Source of the DNA: CAZXVU01 sp964644465
Lineage (GTDB): Bacteria; Chlamydiota; Chlamydiia; Chlamydiales; SM23-39
Reading direction: 5' to 3'
Length of the DNA: 22,832 nucleotides
NCBI GenBank assembly: GCA_964644465.1
Contig: CAZXVU010000027.1
Location: 1 to 22,832 of the forward strand
A program made the position numbers and the translations under genes. The number at the start of each line of letters is the position of its first letter. The stretch's first letter is position 1. This document shows, in pieces, positions 16,074 through 22,832 of this stretch. The notes under the pieces were generated by a model. It made no database searches. It worked only from the letters and a program-made list of their open reading frames with translations, and had not been told where the DNA came from.

Positions 16074-16714
16074 TCCTCGCCCTTCTTAAGCTTTAAGGTC
16101 CCCCACGTAGCCGGATGCTGCTCGATCGTATATTCTTCCGAAGAGACGGCGAAATGCTGGGGAGGGCCCTCAGCGCGGTTGATCCGGTAGGTGAACCCAA
16201 GACGGGGAAAGCTGACGGGTTCGAATCCATGAAGGCAATGGGTAGGGATTTCGATAGAAAGAGCGTAGGAATCATCATGGAGGATCGGATGCACTTGCAA
16301 ATCTTCAGGATGGCAGAGTTTGTGCATATCTTCATTGCGGAAACGGGTGATCTCCCGACCATAGAAGTTTTGCGTCTGAGCTGGGAAGAACACAAAGTGA
16401 TGGCAAAAGCGGGAAACGCCCCCTTTTGATTTTAAATCTCTCGTGTCAATGAATAGTTCAATGCTATCTCCACGACGGAAATCGCTTTCCACAATTTTTT
16501 GGAAGGGGCGATGGACAGCCACATAGAACGCCATTTTCTCAACGTTCCATGCTGTATACACATCGGCAAACGATTCTTCATCGAGTAAATCGTTCGTCGA
16601 CGGGAGTAAGTAAAACTTCTCTGGCTTCAGAGCTCCTTGAGTCCAATGGCAATCAGAAGTTAAGCCGAAGAATTGGACAGGAGAGAGCGCTGGAATATCC
16701 TCAAAAAGGCTCAT
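16070..16714 (-). CDS. CBM9/DOMON-like beta-sandwich protein of unknown role
   Basis: 214 aa with no signal peptide or membrane segment. The segment YTAWNVEKMAFYVAV (53-67) followed by RRGDSIELFIDTRD (80-93) matches the signature of carbohydrate-binding family 9-like domains, where a strand, a turn and an acidic strand line the ligand face. CHHFVFFPA and RLGFTYRINRAEGPPQ further along also fit that fold. In enzymes the domain binds sugar ends or haem/sugar ligands; here it stands alone and probably in the cytoplasm, so a ligand cannot be named. Both ends overlap neighbours by ATGA (the PpiD-like gene upstream and gcvH downstream), which indicates tight co-translation. Confidence 0.7.
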   Translation of the reverse strand: MSLFEDIPALSPVQFFGLTSDCHWTQGALKPEKFYLLPSTNDLLDEESFADVYTAWNVEKMAFYVAVHRPFQKIVESDFRRGDSIELFIDTRDLKSKGGVSRFCHHFVFFPAQTQNFYGREITRFRNEDMHKLCHPEDLQVHPILHDDSYALSIEIPTHCLHGFEPVSFPRLGFTYRINRAEGPPQHFAVSSEEYTIEQHPATWGTLKLKKGEE

Positions 16715-18933
16715 TCAATTTCCTTTTGCAGGGGGATGACAATGGATTGTTTTTTCTGAACGGTTTCCAATAAACCCTCAGCTAAATAACGCTGAGCATC
16801 GGCCGATAAGGTCTCTTTCCCAAAGGCCAGCTGTTCCAAAATGGGCGATTCTGAAGGTTTTTTTTCCTGCAGATAGAAAAAGACGATTTGCCCATTTTCT
16901 GGAACATGGATAGGAGACCATTGATCTGGAACGAGTATAAAAGCTTGTTCTTTCATCCATTCCTCCTGAGAAGTTCGCTGTATTGATTGTTCTTTTCGTT
17001 CGAGTTTGAACTGATCGAGTAAAGGATTCTCATTGTTCTTCACCCAATTAGAATCCATCGGATTTATTTGCAGAGCCTTATAGGCGGCTCTTGTAGGAGC
17101 TAAAAGACGATTCGTTGCATAGACATTCAAATTCGAAACGTCTGATGCATCGATTGCATTGAGCACATTGGCAAACACCGATTGAGCGATCTCTTCTCTC
17201 ATATCGGCAAACGGTTTATTGCCATGCATTTTGTCATATTCTTTTTCTAAAAAGCGGTCTACTAGAGTGCCTAATACAGGACGCGCCTTTTGGAACGTGA
17301 GGATTTCACGGTCAGCTATTTTTTCTACTTCTTGAATGCGATAGAATGTTTTTCCATCATCGCAATAACTCTGAAGCTCTTCAGAGCCTTCAGGATTTCC
17401 GAGAGCCGTTTTTTCCAAAATCGCTAAGAATTTTTCTTTCTCTTCGATATGGCCGAGATTGACTCCAGAACCAGATACAGTGAGTGTCTGTTCCTTCAAG
17501 GCGGCGGAAGCGAGAGCGGCATCTACCCATTCAGGATGTTCGTCGACAAGCAAGCAGCGAGTGAAGGCATCGACTTTCGAGCGTTGGGCTGGACTTAAGT
17601 TTTCAAGAGATTGGAAACATTCTTCCTTAGTGCGTCCTTCTGAAAGAAAAGTGAACTCCATTTTCAGACGCTGCCAATGGTTTGGATCGGTCTGCCAATC
17701 CCAGAGTTCTTTCAAGGTCGCTCTCAGACCTACTTGGATCTTGGAAAGTTCGGCTACTTTCGCGCGATACACGCTCTGAACAAGCTCAGGAGCTTTCTTT
17801 GCAATTTCTTCAGGAGATAGGAAAGCTACCGGCAAAGCCAATGGATCTTTAGAAGGAGGGGAAACAGATTTCAAATAGATCTGAAATTCTAAAAGATCTT
17901 CAAATGTATTCAGCTGAATGGGCCACTCATATTTTTGGACGACAGCGGTCTCCAGTGCATATCCAGCAAAATCGCGGTACGGCAAACGGTCGACAAAAAC
18001 AGCGTCGCCCACTCCGTGAAAATAGCGGCGGAATAGAAGAACTTTTCTCCAGACCTCAGCAGCTCCTTTTTCATCGAATCCAAGCATCCGTAAATGCTGG
18101 CCGAAAGAAAGATCGATCTTCGCATTTGCATCCGCGAGTTTTTTCATCGACTGCTGGTAATTGTGGATGAGGTCCCCTTTTGCTTCTTCAAGGCTGACGG
18201 TGTACCCTTTTTGCTCGGCTTCTACGGCGGCATTGAGAATGAACTGAGAAATCACGTCGAGAAAATCGCGGCCGAACCAATCATTTAAGGAATGGAAACC
18301 GAACAGCGCTAGATCTTCATGGGATAGGCGCTGATCGATGCTGAGCCAGGGATATTGCTGATGGTGATAGACCAAAACGCGGCGGAGAGTTTCAGGCTGG
18401 AAATAGCCCTGCTGCTGATAAAGGCGCGCTAAACGAGTGAAGATCTTTGGAGTTACTTCTTTTTCAGCTTGCAAAGCGGCGAGTTCCTGATTGATGGCTG
18501 GCAAAAACCGTTCCCAAACAGCTTTAGCACTGAGAAAGGAAGCTTCTGGGTGAGAGTAAGGGGTAAACCGTTTTGCGCGATCCAGCCGCGATTTGAACTC
18601 TTCTTTCAAAGGTTCGAAATAAGCGGCGACGATGAGATCGGCCAATCCTGTCCTTAAGAAATCATGCCGAACAACGCCATCATTGAAAAAGTTGGGCATC
18701 ATTCCCCTTCCCTGAGGAGGGTCTTCCCGATCAGAGGCCAGGAAATGGGCAAGTTTCTGTACTTCGGTGAGCTGAATTGGAGAACCGTCGATCGCATGGG
18801 CAACCACTCGATCTACACTCTTTTCCCCTTCTACGAACGCTCCGAACGTTCCAAAAAAGGAAAAGGACGCGATCACGACCGCCGTGACGAAGATGAAGAT
18901 ATATCGTTGGTACTTACGGAAAAATTCTAGCAT
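16711..18933 (-). CDS. PpiD/SurA-N-like membrane-anchored periplasmic chaperone
   Basis: 740 aa. The short N-terminus (MLEFFRKYQR) leads to one membrane span (about 11-33), and the rest should face the periplasm, the topology of PpiD. Residues about 40-330 are helical and resemble a SurA N-terminal chaperone domain. I cannot see the parvulin signature in the middle or C-terminal part, so peptidyl-prolyl isomerase activity is doubtful. Most of the protein is helical with charged repeats, and the C-terminal part (WSPIHVPENGQIVFFYLQEKKPS) may be a remnant domain. The ATG has GAGAG seven bases upstream. It probably helps outer membrane proteins fold after leaving Sec. It lies 27 nt after the GNAT gene. 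Confidence 0.72.
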   Translation of the reverse strand: MLEFFRKYQRYIFIFVTAVVIASFSFFGTFGAFVEGEKSVDRVVAHAIDGSPIQLTEVQKLAHFLASDREDPPQGRGMMPNFFNDGVVRHDFLRTGLADLIVAAYFEPLKEEFKSRLDRAKRFTPYSHPEASFLSAKAVWERFLPAINQELAALQAEKEVTPKIFTRLARLYQQQGYFQPETLRRVLVYHHQQYPWLSIDQRLSHEDLALFGFHSLNDWFGRDFLDVISQFILNAAVEAEQKGYTVSLEEAKGDLIHNYQQSMKKLADANAKIDLSFGQHLRMLGFDEKGAAEVWRKVLLFRRYFHGVGDAVFVDRLPYRDFAGYALETAVVQKYEWPIQLNTFEDLLEFQIYLKSVSPPSKDPLALPVAFLSPEEIAKKAPELVQSVYRAKVAELSKIQVGLRATLKELWDWQTDPNHWQRLKMEFTFLSEGRTKEECFQSLENLSPAQRSKVDAFTRCLLVDEHPEWVDAALASAALKEQTLTVSGSGVNLGHIEEKEKFLAILEKTALGNPEGSEELQSYCDDGKTFYRIQEVEKIADREILTFQKARPVLGTLVDRFLEKEYDKMHGNKPFADMREEIAQSVFANVLNAIDASDVSNLNVYATNRLLAPTRAAYKALQINPMDSNWVKNNENPLLDQFKLERKEQSIQRTSQEEWMKEQAFILVPDQWSPIHVPENGQIVFFYLQEKKPSESPILEQLAFGKETLSADAQRYLAEGLLETVQKKQSIVIPLQKEIE

Positions 18934-18960
18934 TGCAATCTCTCAAGAAAAGATTGAAGA

Positions 18961-19425
18961 TTACAAAGATATCATACAGGAAGGTTTGGAGCTAGAGGAA
19001 ACGAGATATAGGAGAGAAGTTTCAATGGGATATTTTTCCTTGCACCATTGATATTTTTCCTGGATTTGTGCGGGAACTTCAACACTGGCAGCATCCATAA
19101 AGCCAAAAGATTGGTAGAATTTTGTCAGATGGGAGAAAGGAATACAGAAAACCCGCTCCTCTTCTGAGGCAAATTTAAGCAAGAATTCAACAATTTTTTT
19201 GGCAAGGCCCATTTTTCGATACTTTTCGAAAATATACATCCCGCCAAGCTCTAAATTCTCGGAATCTACCCGCACTAATCGGCCGATTCCTGCTTTTTTG
19301 CCGTCCACTTCAGCAACCGCGATCACTTCATTTTCAAAATGGGAAGGGACAAATTCCACTTCTTTATAGCGGTCATTGATCCATTCAATTTCGGACAGGA
19401 GGGCTTTTCTAATAGGATTTTGCAA
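18961..19425 (-). CDS. GNAT family N-acetyltransferase, non-ATG start
   Basis: 154 aa if it starts at the TTG at 19425. The open frame runs further upstream inside proS, but GNAT homology begins at IRKALLSEIEWIND, directly after this TTG, and ATG codons further up lie well inside proS. Strands and the acetyl-CoA loop are visible: AEVDGKKAGIGRLV, LELGGMYIFEKYRKMGLAKKI (the R-x-x-G-x-A pyrophosphate loop at 70-75) and FYQSFGF near 103-109. The best comparison is with amino-acid or small-molecule acetyltransferases; the substrate is unknown. Its start overlaps the proS end by 17 nt. No good Shine-Dalgarno site was found, so translation may depend on coupling to proS. Confidence 0.78.
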   Translation of the reverse strand: MQNPIRKALLSEIEWINDRYKEVEFVPSHFENEVIAVAEVDGKKAGIGRLVRVDSENLELGGMYIFEKYRKMGLAKKIVEFLLKFASEEERVFCIPFSHLTKFYQSFGFMDAASVEVPAQIQEKYQWCKEKYPIETSLLYLVSSSSKPSCMISL

Positions 19426-20929
19426 AAATGACTCTTCTCGGGCTTCTCTGGCCTGTAAAGATGCACTTGCCCTCTTCAGAGGAAAGAGGAAGGGGCATGC
19501 AGCGGATCGTGACATTGTGATCTTCTTTGACTTTTGCTTCGATAGCGGGATCTTCATTCCAATGCGCCAGGGCGAAACCTCCATGGATTTCGTCTCCTTT
19601 GGCTGTGAAGAATTCGTTGAACTCTTTAACGCTGTTGATCTCTACAGTGTGCTGATCGCGGAATTGGGTCGCTTTAGCGAGAAGGTTAGCCTGGATATCT
19701 TCAAGGATCGAAATGATCTTCGCTTCCAGCTCAGTGCGGTGTAAAGATGTGCCTTCTTTATGAGGTCTGTCGCGGCGTAAAAGGTTGAGCTGTTCAGAGT
19801 CGACTTCGCGCGGGCCGATTTCAAGCCGAAGAGGAACGCCTTTCTTGATCCAAGACCAGCTCTTTTCTCCTCCGCGCATATCGCGGGCATCGACGATGAT
19901 TCTTAGAGGCTGTCCTTCATAATAGAGAGAGCGGAGAGATTGGGCGAGTTTTTCGCAAAACTGCATGACCTTTGGACGAGCTTCTTCATTATGGATAATG
20001 GGAATGATCGCAAGATGAGCAGAAGCTACACGGGGAGGGAGAACAAGGCCGTCGTCATCGCTGTGGGTCATGATCATGCCGCCAATCAACCGGGTCGTAC
20101 TGCCCCAGGAAGTAGTCCATGCAAATTCTTGATTTCCTTCCACAGTACGGAACTGGATGCCGCACGATTTGGCGAAATTTTGACCGAGAAAATGGGATGT
20201 CCCCGCTTGGAGCGCTTTTCTATCTTGCATCATTGCTTCAATGCAATAGGTGTTGACCGCGCCAGGGAATCGCTCAGAAGGAGTCTTTTCGCCTCGGATC
20301 ACAGGCATAGCTAGATATTGGTGGCAAAAGTCTGAATAGACATCGAGCATCCGCTTCGCTTCGATTTCCGCTTCTTCTTTGCTAGCGTGGGCTGTGTGCC
20401 CTTCCTGCCACAAAAATTCTGCAGTGCGCAAAAACATCCGCGTTCTCATTTCCCAACGGACAACATTGCACCATTGATTGATCAAAATCGGTAGATCGCG
20501 ATACGACTCGACCCATTTAGCGAATGAATGGCCGATGATCATTTCGGAAGTAGGCCGGACAATAAGAGGCTCTTCCAATTCGCCTGCAGGTACGAGTTTA
20601 CCGTCTTTATTTTTTTCGAGGCGGTGATGGGTCACAACCGCGCATTCTTTGGCAAAGCCCTCGACATGCTGCGCCTCTTTTTCCATGAAGCTGAGAGGAA
20701 TGAAGAGAGGAAAATAGGCGTTTTGATGCCCCGTCGCCTTGAACTGCCCGTCCATGATTCTCTGGATATTTTCCCAGATGCTATAGCCCCAAGGCTTGAT
20801 CACCATGCATCCGCGAACGGGAGAATGCTCGGAGAGATCAGCGGCTTTGATGACGCTTTGATACCATTCAGGATAATTTTCGCTGCGGGTCGGTGTAATG
20901 GCTGTTTTTGGCTTTGACATAGTGCTCAT
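19409..20929 (-). CDS. proS: Prolyl-tRNA synthetase, archaeal/eukaryotic type
   Basis: 506 aa class II synthetase that charges tRNA-Pro. Motif 2 and neighbourhood read IVRPTSEMIIGHSF and WCNVVRWEMRTRMFLRTAEFLWQEGH (split: WCNVVRWEMRTR, MFLRTAEFLWQEGH). Motif 3 is near TTSWGSTTRLIGGMIM. The anticodon-binding domain follows (HLAIIPIIHN), and the C-terminal extension ends RRVIFAKSY. The length, the missing insertion/editing domain of bacterial ProRS, and the C-terminal domain with a final Tyr identify the archaeal/eukaryotic type. Two Cys remain in the C-terminal zinc region (IRCMPL, GKCIFTG). The start at 20929 lies one base after the lplA stop; a second ATG three codons in (20920) is possible. 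Neither has a strong Shine-Dalgarno site, so re-initiation after lplA is likely. Confidence 0.95.
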   Translation of the reverse strand: MSTMSKPKTAITPTRSENYPEWYQSVIKAADLSEHSPVRGCMVIKPWGYSIWENIQRIMDGQFKATGHQNAYFPLFIPLSFMEKEAQHVEGFAKECAVVTHHRLEKNKDGKLVPAGELEEPLIVRPTSEMIIGHSFAKWVESYRDLPILINQWCNVVRWEMRTRMFLRTAEFLWQEGHTAHASKEEAEIEAKRMLDVYSDFCHQYLAMPVIRGEKTPSERFPGAVNTYCIEAMMQDRKALQAGTSHFLGQNFAKSCGIQFRTVEGNQEFAWTTSWGSTTRLIGGMIMTHSDDDGLVLPPRVASAHLAIIPIIHNEEARPKVMQFCEKLAQSLRSLYYEGQPLRIIVDARDMRGGEKSWSWIKKGVPLRLEIGPREVDSEQLNLLRRDRPHKEGTSLHRTELEAKIISILEDIQANLLAKATQFRDQHTVEINSVKEFNEFFTAKGDEIHGGFALAHWNEDPAIEAKVKEDHNVTIRCMPLPLSSEEGKCIFTGQRSPRRVIFAKSY

Positions 20930-20930
20930 A

Positions 20931-21647
20931 TTATAGGCGGGTGGTTAGATAGTTGGCCAGTTTTTGTTGGATCTCTTTCCGGGCCTTTTTCAATTGGACA
21001 GGCTCCCAGATCCTTCCCAGCGGGGCGAAGGAATAGGCCGCGATCGCTCGCAAGACATCCTCTTTTGAGAGAAGCACATCCTTCAAAAGATCCATATGGG
21101 GCAAGGCCAGGGAAATCGTCCCCTGATGAAGATAGCCCTGCTTCCGTTTTCTTTGGGCCGCCCCGGCAATTTTGAGACCCTTATATACGACATCGTATTG
21201 AGTCGGCTTGGCCATACAGAAATTTTGGCAGTCGGGACCTAATGAAGCGGCATTTTGCGGGATCAAAGAAATCGGCTCTTGCAAAGAAAAAAAATCGCGC
21301 ATGACTTCCAAAACAGCGGCATTCACAAATCGGTAGTTTTCCAAAGTATTCAAAGAGAATAAAGGATGATTCGCCGGCATTAAAAAAGAAAACGCCAAAT
21401 CCCAAATATGGAAAACGATCCCACCCCCCGTCGGCCTGCGGGCCAACGCAAGATGGTGTCTTTCAGCTTTTTCCAGATCGAGATGTTTTTCCGGGGAAAT
21501 AAAATAGCCGTAAGTTGCTGAAGGTCCGGCCCATTCGTACAAATGAAGAATCGGATTGCCCTTCGGATCGAGTTGATCCAAAAGTTTTTCGTCCAGCTGC
21601 ATATTCTTTTCAGCAGAGGCACTTCCGGTATCTAAAACATTCAACAT
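20931..21647 (-). CDS. lplA: Lipoate-protein ligase A family protein
   Basis: 238 aa member of the biotin/lipoate ligase fold. ARRPTGGGIVFH (69-80) is the adenylate/lipoate-binding loop, and LKIAGAAQRKRKQGYLHQGTI (158-178; split LKIAGAAQRK, RKQGYLHQGTI) contains the catalytic Lys159 and the HQGTI strand. It would attach lipoate, or transfer lipoyl groups, to carrier domains; GcvH in the same unit is the obvious local acceptor. The protein lacks the accessory C-terminal domain of E. coli LplA, so it may be an activated-lipoate or octanoyl transferase type. It is the first gene of the unit, with a promoter candidate carrying a palindrome 50-80 nt upstream. The ATG has only a weak Shine-Dalgarno site. 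Confidence 0.9.
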   Translation of the reverse strand: MLNVLDTGSASAEKNMQLDEKLLDQLDPKGNPILHLYEWAGPSATYGYFISPEKHLDLEKAERHHLALARRPTGGGIVFHIWDLAFSFLMPANHPLFSLNTLENYRFVNAAVLEVMRDFFSLQEPISLIPQNAASLGPDCQNFCMAKPTQYDVVYKGLKIAGAAQRKRKQGYLHQGTISLALPHMDLLKDVLLSKEDVLRAIAAYSFAPLGRIWEPVQLKKARKEIQQKLANYLTTRL

Positions 21648-21697
21648 AAAAATTTCACTTCACAAAGAAAGAAAGAGGACTTATTAGAAAGATCTTT

Positions 21698-21727
21698 ATG
21701 ATACATCATGTATCGAGGGGTTGTCGA
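21698..21727 (-). promoter_or_regulatory. Promoter of the lplA-proS-gcvH unit with overlapping palindrome
   Basis: On the minus strand, TCGACA (21722-21727), an 18-nt spacer and TATCAT (21698-21703) form a reasonable sigma-70-like promoter. The 15-bp palindrome GATACAT-C-ATGTATC (21700-21714) covers part of the -10 box and the adjoining spacer, a position where a bound repressor would block polymerase. The regulator is unknown. Confidence 0.5.
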
Positions 21728-21736
21728 GAACTCAAA

Positions 21737-21909
21737 ATTGACCAGTATGGTAAACAAATGGTAACAAAGGGCGATAGCGAGGCAAAGCCAGATTGAAGCG
21801 AAGCGGTCTGAACGACGAGGACATAGCCGAAGGCGCTAGGCCGAGGAGGAAGATCGATATGGCACAGCCGCAGCAAGCCATTTGTCATCTGATTACCATA
21901 CTGGTTAAT
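21737..21909. mobile_element. 173-bp element with terminal inverted repeats (MITE-like), copy B
   Basis: The ends are ATTGACCAGTATGGTAA (21737-21753) and its inverted copy at 21893-21909, matching at 16 of 17 bases. Just inside, ACAAATGG (21754-21761) is matched by CCATTTGT (21878-21885), offset by 7 extra bases on the right. The interior shares the blocks GCGAGGCAAAG (21777-21787), GAGGAGGA, ATCGAT and GCCGCAGC (21867-21874) with the repeat at 10489-10672. There is no coding capacity. It fills most of the 323-nt space between lplA and clpC. Whether it moved as a transposon-derived unit or acts as a hairpin in RNA cannot be told from one copy with intact ends. Confidence 0.7.
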
Positions 21910-21913
21910 AGAT

Positions 21914-21942
21914 TTGAAATAGCCCTTAAAACATGATAGAAT
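21914..21942 (+). promoter_or_regulatory. Sigma-70-like promoter of clpC
   Basis: TTGAAA (21914-21919), a 17-nt spacer and TAGAAT (21937-21942) predict a start near 21949, giving a leader of about 22 nt. AAGGA lies eight bases before the ATG at 21971. The -35 box begins four bases after the inverted-repeat element ends. No CIRCE-type inverted repeat was seen, so HrcA control is not indicated. Confidence 0.65.
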
Positions 21943-21970
21943 AGAATCATGATTACTGAAGGAACAGACG

Positions 21971-22832
21971 ATGTTTGACAAGTTTACCAATCGCGCAAAG
22001 CAGGTCATCAAACTCGCCAAAAAAGAAGCGCAGCGGCTTAACCACAATTACTTAGGCACAGAACACGTCCTCTTAGGACTGCTGAAGCTGGGCCAAGGAA
22101 TAGCTGTTAATGTCCTCAGAAACATGAACTTAGATTACGACGCCATCCGGACGGAAGTCGAGCGGATCGTCGGATTCGGACCTGAAATCCAGGTCTACGG
22201 AGACCCTGCTTTAACAGGAAAAGTAAAGAAAGTTTTTGAATACGCGAATGAAGAAGCGGCGAATCTCAATCATAACTATGTCGGGACAGAGCATTTGCTC
22301 CTCGCCCTATTGCGTCAAACCGACGGCGTAGCGGCCCAAGTCCTAGAAAATCTCAATGTGAATCTGAAAGAAGTCCGCAAAGAAGTGCTCAAAGAACTCG
22401 AGACTTTCAACCTTCAGTTGCCTCCGATGGGACCCACTCCCCCCTCGCCCAACCAGCCCGGCGCTTCAGGCCCAGGCCGCGCTCCTCAAGAACGGACAAC
22501 CGCGCCTATCAATGACAAAATGCCAGCCCTCCGCGCTTACGGCCATGATCTTACAGAAATGTGCCGCGATGGGAAAATGGATCCCGTCATTGGCCGCCGC
22601 GACGAAGTGGAACGCCTCATCTTAATTCTTTGCCGCCGACGCAAAAACAATCCTGTCCTCATCGGCGAAGCTGGGGTTGGAAAAACAGCCATCGTCGAAG
22701 GACTTGCTCATGCAATTGTCCGCGGCGATGTACCCGATAACTTGCGCAAGAAAAAACTGATCTCTCTCGACCTGACGCTCATGATCGCCGGCACAAAATA
22801 CCGGGGCCAATTCGAAGAGCGGATCAAAGCGG
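21971..22832 (+). CDS. clpC: ATP-dependent Clp protease ATP-binding subunit ClpC, 5' part
   Basis: AAA+ unfoldase that feeds proteins to the ClpP peptidase. 287 residues are readable before the window ends; the full protein is usually about 850 aa. Residues 1-43 and about 80-118 are the two Clp-N repeats, each with the LNHNYxGTEHxLL motif. A Pro-rich linker (about 153-175) then leads to the first ATPase domain: the [20 protein letters not shown] segment (split: [20 protein letters not shown]), Walker A GEAGVGKT at 232-239, and the pore-loop region [14 protein letters not shown] at the edge. The ATG at 21971 follows AAGGA. The reading frame is intact to the last base. In Chlamydia clpC also lies beside a lipoate ligase gene, as I recall, so the placement is ancestral. 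Confidence 0.96.
   Translation, partial: MFDKFTNRAKQVIKLAKKEAQRLNHNYLGTEHVLLGLLKLGQGIAVNVLRNMNLDYDAIRTEVERIVGFGPEIQVYGDPALTGKVKKVFEYANEEAANLNHNYVGTEHLLLALLRQTDGVAAQVLENLNVNLKEVRKEVLKELETFNLQLPPMGPTPPSPNQPGASGPGRAPQERTTAPINDKMPALRAYGHDLTEMCRDGKMDPVIGRRDEVERLILILCRRRKNNPVLIGEAGVGKTAIVEGLAHAIVRGDVPDNLRKKKLISLDLTLMIAGTKYRGQFEERIKA

Noticed and set aside
21706..22047. 113-residue minus-strand open frame
   Set aside because: It is made of the inverted-repeat element plus antisense of the clpC 5' end, with no coding features.
1..22832. tRNA, rRNA, CRISPR arrays, phage or defence islands
   Set aside because: No cloverleaf, rRNA core sequence, regularly spaced repeats, integrase or defence genes were recognised on reading.

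Overview
The window looks like a draft scaffold from an environmental (amoeba- or animal-associated) member of the Chlamydiota, outside the genus Chlamydia. Four things point there. DnaA, GcvH, a lipoate ligase and ClpC sit close together, as I recall them doing in Chlamydia (dnaA2, gcsH, lplA and clpC lie within about a dozen genes; from memory, not searched). The outer membrane proteins include a Cys-rich Lpg1974-type porin. There are large AsmA-like and PpiD-like envelope proteins. GcvH occurs with no other glycine-cleavage gene in view. No rRNA, tRNA, CRISPR array or transposase gene was seen. A run of 100 N (1221-1320) marks a scaffold join that cuts off the 3' ends of two convergent genes.

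Layout. (1) 25-1220: dnaA, missing the end of its DNA-binding domain. (2) 1321-5146, minus strand: a two-gene unit of a porin followed 10 nt later by a filamentous-haemagglutinin-like two-partner-secretion exoprotein, running into the gap. (3) 5296-5916, plus strand: a small beta-barrel outer membrane protein with a clear promoter, Shine-Dalgarno site and terminator, divergent from the porin unit. (4) 5997-8361, minus: CPBP-like membrane protease homologue, degenerate ComF-like protein and stomatin-like SPFH protein. (5) 8451-10427, minus: secreted S9 serine peptidase. (6) 10489-10672: intergenic repeat. (7) 10673-14914, minus: 1413-aa AsmA-like protein. (8) 14977-15702: two small unknown genes. 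(9) 15711-21647, minus: a compact seven-gene unit counting the small gene at its end, in the order lplA, proS, GNAT, PpiD/SurA-like, CBM9-like, gcvH, small ORF, with overlapping or near-touching junctions. (10) 21737-21909: a 173-bp element with terminal inverted repeats, diverged kin of the repeat at 10489. (11) 21914-22832, plus: clpC promoter and the 5' part of clpC.

How they fit together. Regions 2, 3, 5, 7 and part of 9 are mostly cell-envelope functions: porin, secreted adhesin-like protein, barrel protein, secreted peptidase, lipid-transport-like protein and periplasmic chaperone. The long unit in region 9 joins the lipoyl acceptor GcvH with a lipoate ligase, so lipoylation looks like the linking theme at its two ends, with an archaeal/eukaryotic-type prolyl-tRNA synthetase in between. 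The least ordinary content is the TPS exoprotein paired with a porin rather than a recognisable TpsB, the ComF protein that has lost its PRPP loop, the dispersed inverted-repeat element beside clpC, and the ProRS type. I do not see a clear defence island or a wholly new multi-gene system.
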